A DNA stretch of 64,000 bases from Prevotella sp. (GTDB lineage: Bacteria > Bacteroidota > Bacteroidia > Bacteroidales > Bacteroidaceae). The translations under genes were made by a program, and so were the position numbers. The notes below the pieces were generated by a model. It was given only the letters and a program-made list of their open reading frames with translations. It was not told the DNA's origin and did no database searches. Of the stretch, positions 57,096-64,000 are shown piece after piece; the stretch's first letter is position 1; each line of letters opens with the position of its first letter. The stretch lies in the NCBI GenBank assembly GCA_017471245.1, contig JAFUVB010000003.1:1-64000 (forward strand), given 5' to 3'.

Positions 57096-57950
57096 TTATT
57101 TATACTGTGCTTGCAGGCACGCCATGGCGAGACTGTTGTACTTTGTCTCAGCTGTGTCGGCGCGGGATGTGAGTGTTATGGGGCATGAAGTTCCTTGCAG
57201 GCCCACGGCAAGCTTGGTATCTGTGAATGCAGTCAGTGTCTTGTAGTATACGTTGCCTGCCTCAATGTCGGGCATGATCACTGCATCGGCGTTGCCTTCG
57301 AGCGGACTCTTGATGCCTTTTATGTCGGCTGATTCCTTGTCAACGGCGCATTTCAGGTCGGTCGGACCATCTATGATGGCGTTTCCGAACTCTCCTGCCT
57401 GGCACATTTCCACGATTTTCTGGTAGTCGAGCGTAATGGGGAATTTGGGCGAAACCTTTTCCGTGCAGTGCACCAGGGCGATGCGCGGCTGCTCGATGCC
57501 ATATACCCGGCAGAGACTGATCACGTATTTGATCATGGCAATGCGCTGTTCGAGCGTGGGGAAGGGAATGACAGCAGCGTCGCTCATGAACAGCAGCTTG
57601 TGGTAAGCGGGGATTTGCATGGCGCTCACATGCGAAAGCACATTGCCAACAGGCAGAAGACCCTCTTCGCGATTGTCTTTATTGATGATGGCACGCAAGA
57701 GAACGTCGGTGTTCAAGATGCCTTTCATCACCACTTCTGCCTCGCCGCGGTGTACGCGACGTACGGCCTCGGCTGCCGATTCCTCAACAGTGGAGAGATG
57801 AATGTTGGTCACTTCGGCCCATCCTTCGCTGGTTGCTCTTTCTATTGCCTCACGAGAATGGTCATCGTTTGCTTCTACTGATACTACGCGACATCGTTTT
57901 CCGTTTTTCAGTCGCTCGGTTAGTTCACTAAAATCTTTAATAATATCCAT
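57096..57950 (-). CDS. ptb: Phosphate butyryltransferase (Ptb-type)
   Basis: A 284-residue phosphate acyltransferase that exchanges CoA of butyryl-CoA or a branched acyl-CoA for phosphate. VVMKGILNTDVLLRAIINK, HVSAMQIPAYHKLLFMSDAAV, FPTLEQRIAMIKY and ADAVIMPDIEAGNVYYKTLT match the family. ATG 57950 is chosen: the longer frame runs across a consensus promoter (58001-57970). With buk it forms a two-gene operon giving ATP and a short-chain acid; the acyl-CoA could come from the VorB-type oxidoreductase at 14.8-17.5 kb. Confidence 0.93.
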   Translation of the reverse strand: MDIIKDFSELTERLKNGKRCRVVSVEANDDHSREAIERATSEGWAEVTNIHLSTVEESAAEAVRRVHRGEAEVVMKGILNTDVLLRAIINKDNREEGLLPVGNVLSHVSAMQIPAYHKLLFMSDAAVIPFPTLEQRIAMIKYVISLCRVYGIEQPRIALVHCTEKVSPKFPITLDYQKIVEMCQAGEFGNAIIDGPTDLKCAVDKESADIKGIKSPLEGNADAVIMPDIEAGNVYYKTLTAFTDTKLAVGLQGTSCPITLTSRADTAETKYNSLAMACLQAQYK

Positions 57951-57969
57951 GGTATCATAATATTTACTG

Positions 57970-58001
57970 CAAATGTAGTGATTTTCTTTCTTTCCACCAA
58001 A
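57970..58001 (-). promoter_or_regulatory. Promoter of ptb-buk
   Basis: Minus strand TTTG (58001-57998), 20 bases, TACATTTG (57977-57970); ATG follows after 19 bases. Confidence 0.8.
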
Positions 58002-58119
58002 TAATTCAGAAAAAAATGCACAAATTGGCGAAAAATGTGCCGAAAAGGGTGATTTCGATGGCTTTCGCCGCCCGCATTGTCGTGTGTTTTCCACCATGTT
58101 GAGTGCCGCCCAAGCAGGG

Positions 58120-60359
<2,240 letters not shown>

Positions 60360-60363
60360 AGCT

Positions 60364-61044
60364 ATGGTGAAAGTGCTTGTTTCAAACGAGATAGAGCAGG
60401 TCTGCGCCGGTTTTGTGGGCGCAGCGGTGGAGGCTCTGGTGGAAAACAGTCCCTATTGTCAGCCGCTTTGGGATGAGATACATGCCCTGGGCAAGGAGTA
60501 TAGAGCGCAACTGACAACCGAAAGCCTCAAGCAGATGTCGGGCATAGCCGCCACAAGGCGTGTCTATAAGGCATGTGGCAAGGATCCGTCACGCTATCGC
60601 CCTGCCAGCGAATCGCTGATCCGCCGCATGCTACAGGGCAAGGAACTGTATCAGATTGATACGCTTGTCGACCTGATAAACCTCGCCAGCATCCGCTTCG
60701 GCTATAGTATCGGAGGCTTTGATGCCGACAAGTTCAGCGGCGAAACGCTCATTTTGGGAGTCGGGAAAAAAGACGAACCCTACGAAGGCATAGGGCGCGG
60801 CATGATCAATATTGAGGGATTGCCCGTCTATCGCGATGCTGATGGGGGAGTGGGAACGCCGACGAGCGACCATGAACGTACGAAAATAGGCATCAATACC
60901 ACTCATCTGCTGGTTTTGATCAATGGCTATGACGGCAACGAGGAGCAGGTGATGGCGAATGCCCGATATATTCAGCAGTTGCTTTGCAAGTATTGTCACA
61001 GCGACGGCGGTACGGTCACCGTGTATAGGTTCTCTGAAGGTTGA
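60364..61044 (+). CDS. B3/B4 tRNA-binding-type domain protein
   Basis: A 226-residue protein made of one B3/B4 domain, the fold of the editing part of phenylalanyl-tRNA synthetase beta: IAATRRVYKACGKDPSRYRPASESLIRRML, LYQIDTLVDLINLASIRFGYSIGGFD, and GRGMINIEGLPVYRD are typical of stand-alone members. These are thought to act on mischarged tRNA or free amino-acid esters, which is not shown for this one. It sits four bases behind ligA and 68 bases before umuD. Confidence 0.85.
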   Translation: MVKVLVSNEIEQVCAGFVGAAVEALVENSPYCQPLWDEIHALGKEYRAQLTTESLKQMSGIAATRRVYKACGKDPSRYRPASESLIRRMLQGKELYQIDTLVDLINLASIRFGYSIGGFDADKFSGETLILGVGKKDEPYEGIGRGMINIEGLPVYRDADGGVGTPTSDHERTKIGINTTHLLVLINGYDGNEEQVMANARYIQQLLCKYCHSDGGTVTVYRFSEG

Positions 61045-61112
61045 GGGCGTGAAGTGTCCCAAACCTGCGTATCGATGGTTATTATGTGTTGTTGAAGAAG
61101 AATTATTTGTCT

Positions 61113-61559
61113 ATGAAAAAGCCGGAATTGGAGTTCTTCCCCGTGGAAACGAATTCGCCGCTTCGCGTAAATATAGTCGGGGCAGGTGACGTGCATGCAG
61201 GTTTTCCCTCACCTGTTCAGGATGCCTATATGAGTCAGCCCATCGACCTGAATAAGGAATTGGTGAACCATCCCTCAACTACTTTCATCGTCCGTGTGGT
61301 TGGCGATTCGATGGTAGATGAGGGAATCGATACCGGCGACTTGCTTCTCGTGGACCGCTCGCTATATCCTTCGAAGCAGAACCTCACTGTGTGCATGCTG
61401 AATGGTGAGTTCTGCGTGAAACGAATCGTGCAGAGCGGAAACAAAATCCTTCTCAAGTCGGGCAATCGCAAATACTCGCCGATAGAGGTTTTGCCATCCA
61501 TGAATTTCACGGTGTGGGGTGTTGTAACGTGGGTGCTTAAGCGCAAGGTGGTGTTTTGA
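61113..61559 (+). CDS. umuD: UmuD-type S24 peptidase (error-prone repair)
   Basis: A 148-residue LexA/UmuD-family protein. The cleavage region is VHAGFPSP (Ala-Gly bond), and the self-cleavage dyad S66 (VVGDSMVDEG) and K103 (GEFCVKRIV) is present. After RecA-driven cleavage UmuD' pairs with UmuC to form translesion polymerase V. ATG 61113 gives the usual N-terminus; a frame nine codons longer exists. umuC follows 18 bases downstream. I could not find a clear SOS operator upstream. Confidence 0.9.
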   Translation: MKKPELEFFPVETNSPLRVNIVGAGDVHAGFPSPVQDAYMSQPIDLNKELVNHPSTTFIVRVVGDSMVDEGIDTGDLLLVDRSLYPSKQNLTVCMLNGEFCVKRIVQSGNKILLKSGNRKYSPIEVLPSMNFTVWGVVTWVLKRKVVF

Positions 61560-61577
61560 CAAATCTGTTCTTTTCGT

Positions 61578-62876
61578 ATGCCTATACTTCATATCGACTG
61601 CAATAGCTTTTATGCATCATGCGAGGTCGCTTTCCGGCCTGAATTGAAAGGAAAGCCCGTCGTTGTGGCCAACTACAACGAGGCGGGAGGCGGTATTATC
61701 CTTGCGCTGACTAAGGAAGCAAAGGCATTAGGATTAAAACGCGGCAATCCAATCTTCCAAGTTAAGGATGTGTTAGAGAAGAACCATGTTGCCATTTTCC
61801 CTGCCAATCTTCAGAAATACGTGGATATCTCGCGCAGAATTGTCAGTGTAGTGCAAGAACTCGATATGGTTACGGGCTTTCATCGCTACAGCGTGGACGA
61901 GTTTTTTGCAGAAATCCCTGCATATAAGGACAAGACTGACACAAGAGAATATGTGGGAATCATCAAAGAGAAGATAGAGCACGGGACGGGAATACCCGTG
62001 AGTTGCGGCATTGCTTCTACGTATACCTTGGCAAAAGTTGCCACATGGTATGCCAAGCGCTATGCTGGCTACAAGGGCATTTGCGTTCTCGAAGATGCAA
62101 ATGTGGAAAAAGCCTTGAAGGGACTGCCCGTTGCCGATGTGTGGGGAGTGGGATGGCGCTCTGCTCCGAAGATGAAACAGATGGGCATACATACGGCATG
62201 GGATTACCATCAGCGCCCGAAAGCTTTCGTGCAAAACAGGTTTCACGTCACGGGAGTGCGAACCTGGATGGAATTGCATGGACAAGTATCCATCGACTTG
62301 ACCGTTCCTCCGAAGCAACAGACCATCATGCACTCGCGTACCTTTACTTATATGGTGCAGCAACTTGAGCCGTTGAAAGACTATATCCGCGATTTCGCCG
62401 TGGCTGCTGCCCGCAAACTGCGCGACCAGCACAGTGTTTGCCGCAGCGTAACGGTGTTTGCCAACACAAATCGGCATCGTGAGGATTTGGATCAGTATAG
62501 CAATGGCTTCACCATTCACCTGATGGAAGACACTTCAGATACAACTGCCATCGTGAAAGCTGCCCAGCAGGCATTGGAAGCTATCTATCTGCCATATTAT
62601 CAGTATAAAAGGGCTGGCGTTATCTTAGGAGACATCATGAGTGATGAGGCTGTTGAGCAGGATTTGTTTGCTTCTACCGGCGATGAAACGCGCAAGCACC
62701 GCCGACTGATGGAAGCTACCGACCATATCAACGTGCGCTATGGAATGAACAAAGTGCAGCCGGCATCATTGCTCCACACCCCAAACGAGCAAAAAAAAGT
62801 TGCGCGCGAGACCTTGAATTTTGAGCCTTGGCGCAACCAGACGTTTAATTTGGATGATGTGATTGAAGTGAAATGA
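61578..62876 (+). CDS. umuC: DNA polymerase V catalytic subunit UmuC
   Basis: A 432-residue Y-family polymerase. Catalytic residues are in ILHIDCNSFYASCEVAF and RYSVDEFFAEI; HhH motif GLPVADVWGVGWRSAPKM; the little-finger domain follows, and the C-terminus (PASLLHTPNEQKKVARETLN) matches the UmuC tail. It bypasses DNA lesions with UmuD'. Organisation umuD-umuC is classical. A MITE-like element begins at the base after the stop. Confidence 0.94.
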   Translation: MPILHIDCNSFYASCEVAFRPELKGKPVVVANYNEAGGGIILALTKEAKALGLKRGNPIFQVKDVLEKNHVAIFPANLQKYVDISRRIVSVVQELDMVTGFHRYSVDEFFAEIPAYKDKTDTREYVGIIKEKIEHGTGIPVSCGIASTYTLAKVATWYAKRYAGYKGICVLEDANVEKALKGLPVADVWGVGWRSAPKMKQMGIHTAWDYHQRPKAFVQNRFHVTGVRTWMELHGQVSIDLTVPPKQQTIMHSRTFTYMVQQLEPLKDYIRDFAVAAARKLRDQHSVCRSVTVFANTNRHREDLDQYSNGFTIHLMEDTSDTTAIVKAAQQALEAIYLPYYQYKRAGVILGDIMSDEAVEQDLFASTGDETRKHRRLMEATDHINVRYGMNKVQPASLLHTPNEQKKVARETLNFEPWRNQTFNLDDVIEVK

Positions 62877-63012
62877 AGGTGTGTCAATATACAGATATTG
62901 CTACAGAAACAACGGATTTCACGGATTTTACGGATAAGTCATACTGATAATTATGAACTTAAATAATCCGCAATCCGTGAAATCAGTTGTAGTTTCTATT
63001 TGACACGCCCTC
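62877..63012 (+). repeat. MITE-like element T5
   Basis: Forward copy: AGGTGTGTCAATATACAGAT at the left, TTTGACACGCCCTCG at the right, central CGGATTTCACGGATTT palindrome. It exactly fills the space between the stop codons of umuC and the convergent pheS. Confidence 0.85.
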
Positions 63013-63017
63013 GAAAA

Positions 63018-64000
63018 CTATCGGGCAGCTTCGAATTCGCGCAGGAACCGGATGTCGTTCTCAGAGAACATGCGCAGGTCGCTCACCTGATACTTGAGGT
63101 TGGTGATGCGCTCCACGCCCAGACCGAATGCGTAGCCGCTGTACACTTTGCTGTCGATGCCGCAAAGTTCGAGCACGTTTGGATCCACCATACCGCATCC
63201 CAGAATCTCCACCCAGCCGGTATGCTTGCAGAAACCGCAGCCTTCGCCGCCGCAGATGTGGCAGGATATGTCCATTTCAGCACTGGGTTCAGTGAACGGG
63301 AAGTAGCTCGGGCGCAACCGAATCTTCGTGTCGGCACCGAACAGCTCACGTGCAAACGAGAGAAGCACCTGCTTGAGGTCGGTGAACGATACGTTCTTGT
63401 CGATGTATAGACCTTCTATCTGATGGAAGAAGCAGTGGGCGCGGGCGGTGATTGCCTCGTTTCTGTATACTCTTCCGGGGCAAATGATGCGGATGGGAGG
63501 CTGCTGGCGCTCCATCACACGTGCCTGAACCGAGCTGGTATGGCTACGCAGCAGGATGTTCTTGGTGACATCTCCCAATTCGCTTTGCTCCACAAAGAAC
63601 GTGTCCTGCATATCGCGCGCAGGATGATCTGCGGCGAAATTCATCTTTGTAAACACGTGAAGGTCGTCTTCCACCTCAGGACCGTCGGCCAAGACAAAGC
63701 CCATGCGCGTGAAAATATCTATGATTTCGTTCTTGACAATCGTAAGCGGATGGCGCGTTCCGAGCTCTATTGGATAGGCCGAGCGGGTGAGGTCGATATC
63801 TTCTCCTGCTGTTTCTGCCCTCTCTGTCTGCTCGCGTAGCGCGTTGATACGCTCTGTTGTCTTTTGTTTCAGCTCATTGATTTTCATGCCGATGGTCTTC
63901 TTTTCATCGGCAGCCACATTGCGGAAATCAGCCATCAGGTCGTTAATGATTCCTTTACGGCTGAGATACTTCAGTCGCAGTGCTTCCAATTCTTCAGCGT
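63018..64000 (-). CDS. pheS: Phenylalanine-tRNA ligase alpha subunit (5' end outside window)
   Basis: The C-terminal 327 codons of PheS, which charges tRNA-Phe together with PheT. The coiled-coil N-terminus runs past the right edge (the frame is open to base 64000, reading AEELEALRLKYLSRKG). Class II motifs are HTSSVQARVM, RVYRNEAITARAHCFFHQIEG (motif 2) and YAFGLGVERITNLKY (motif 3). A Cys-rich insertion CHICGGEGCGFCKHTGW is usual in this branch. Full length should be about 340 residues, so only the first dozen or so are missing. Confidence 0.95.
   Translation of the reverse strand, partial: AEELEALRLKYLSRKGIINDLMADFRNVAADEKKTIGMKINELKQKTTERINALREQTERAETAGEDIDLTRSAYPIELGTRHPLTIVKNEIIDIFTRMGFVLADGPEVEDDLHVFTKMNFAADHPARDMQDTFFVEQSELGDVTKNILLRSHTSSVQARVMERQQPPIRIICPGRVYRNEAITARAHCFFHQIEGLYIDKNVSFTDLKQVLLSFARELFGADTKIRLRPSYFPFTEPSAEMDISCHICGGEGCGFCKHTGWVEILGCGMVDPNVLELCGIDSKVYSGYAFGLGVERITNLKYQVSDLRMFSENDIRFLREFEAAR

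Overview
The window looks like a chromosomal segment of a Bacteroidales bacterium, most likely Prevotella or a close relative. The evidence is: promoters of the Bacteroidetes type (TTTG about 20 bases upstream of TAnnTTTG), no Shine-Dalgarno pattern, surface proteins with C-terminal tails of the Por/T9SS sorting kind, a BspA-like leucine-rich-repeat protein, a RecQ-RecJ pair, a VorB-type 2-oxoacid:ferredoxin oxidoreductase operon and a Ptb-Buk pair. I see no tRNA, rRNA, CRISPR array, integrase or transposase gene.

Layout. 1-7.2 kb: a truncated HMA-domain remnant, two small membrane-anchored DUF4359-like proteins, two PLP enzymes of sulfur amino-acid metabolism, a SpoU rRNA methylase and a Gfo/Idh/MocA oxidoreductase. 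7.3-10 kb: a secreted EndA-type nuclease and a YpfJ-type zinc peptidase. 10-12.2 kb: gene-free repeat island. 12.2-17.5 kb: ffh, folD and a five-gene TPR/ferredoxin/VorB-type oxidoreductase operon. 17.6-24 kb: GH51 arabinofuranosidase, two lipoproteins, a small membrane protein and an OmpA-family protein. 24-28.2 kb: TPR-histidine kinase, LuxR-type response regulator and MFS transporter. 28.2-33 kb: TtcA-like protein and a leftward cobalamin lower-ligand cluster (cobU-cobT-cobS-cobC) followed by a hemolysin-III protein. 33-47.3 kb: ilvD-ilvB-ilvN, then a 7.7-kb accessory island (Abi_2 protein, LRR surface protein with an elaborate leader, DUF3791/DUF3990 toxin-antitoxin-like trio), then acyl-ACP thioesterase and ilvC. 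47.5-64 kb: YccF, recQ-recJ, a C1B peptidase, pepP, trmD, buk, ptb, ligA, a B3/B4 protein, umuD-umuC and the 3' part of pheS.

Genes that work together: branched-chain amino-acid synthesis (ilv), branched-chain 2-oxoacid oxidation (vor) and acyl-phosphate/ATP formation (ptb-buk) could form one route between valine-family oxoacids and branched fatty acids. RecQ-RecJ, LigA and UmuDC are DNA-maintenance genes. The cob genes load the lower ligand onto salvaged cobinamide.

The most unusual content is intergenic. At least six repeat families occur: (a) elements of about 140 bp with terminal inverted repeats, sitting directly behind stop codons; (b) four elements whose long inverted arms are built of 12-base units, with arms matching each other better than those of other elements; (c) a 170-300 bp palindrome-rich unit in five copies; (d) arrays of about 23-base units centred on GCATAGGTTTT; (e) three heptanucleotide families; (f) a 9-base ATAAGCCCT repeat that also lies in frame inside ilvD. 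A second strong signal is an 18-bp sequence repeated exactly, at the same distance from the -7 box, before the response-regulator gene and the OmpA-family gene, which marks a likely operator.
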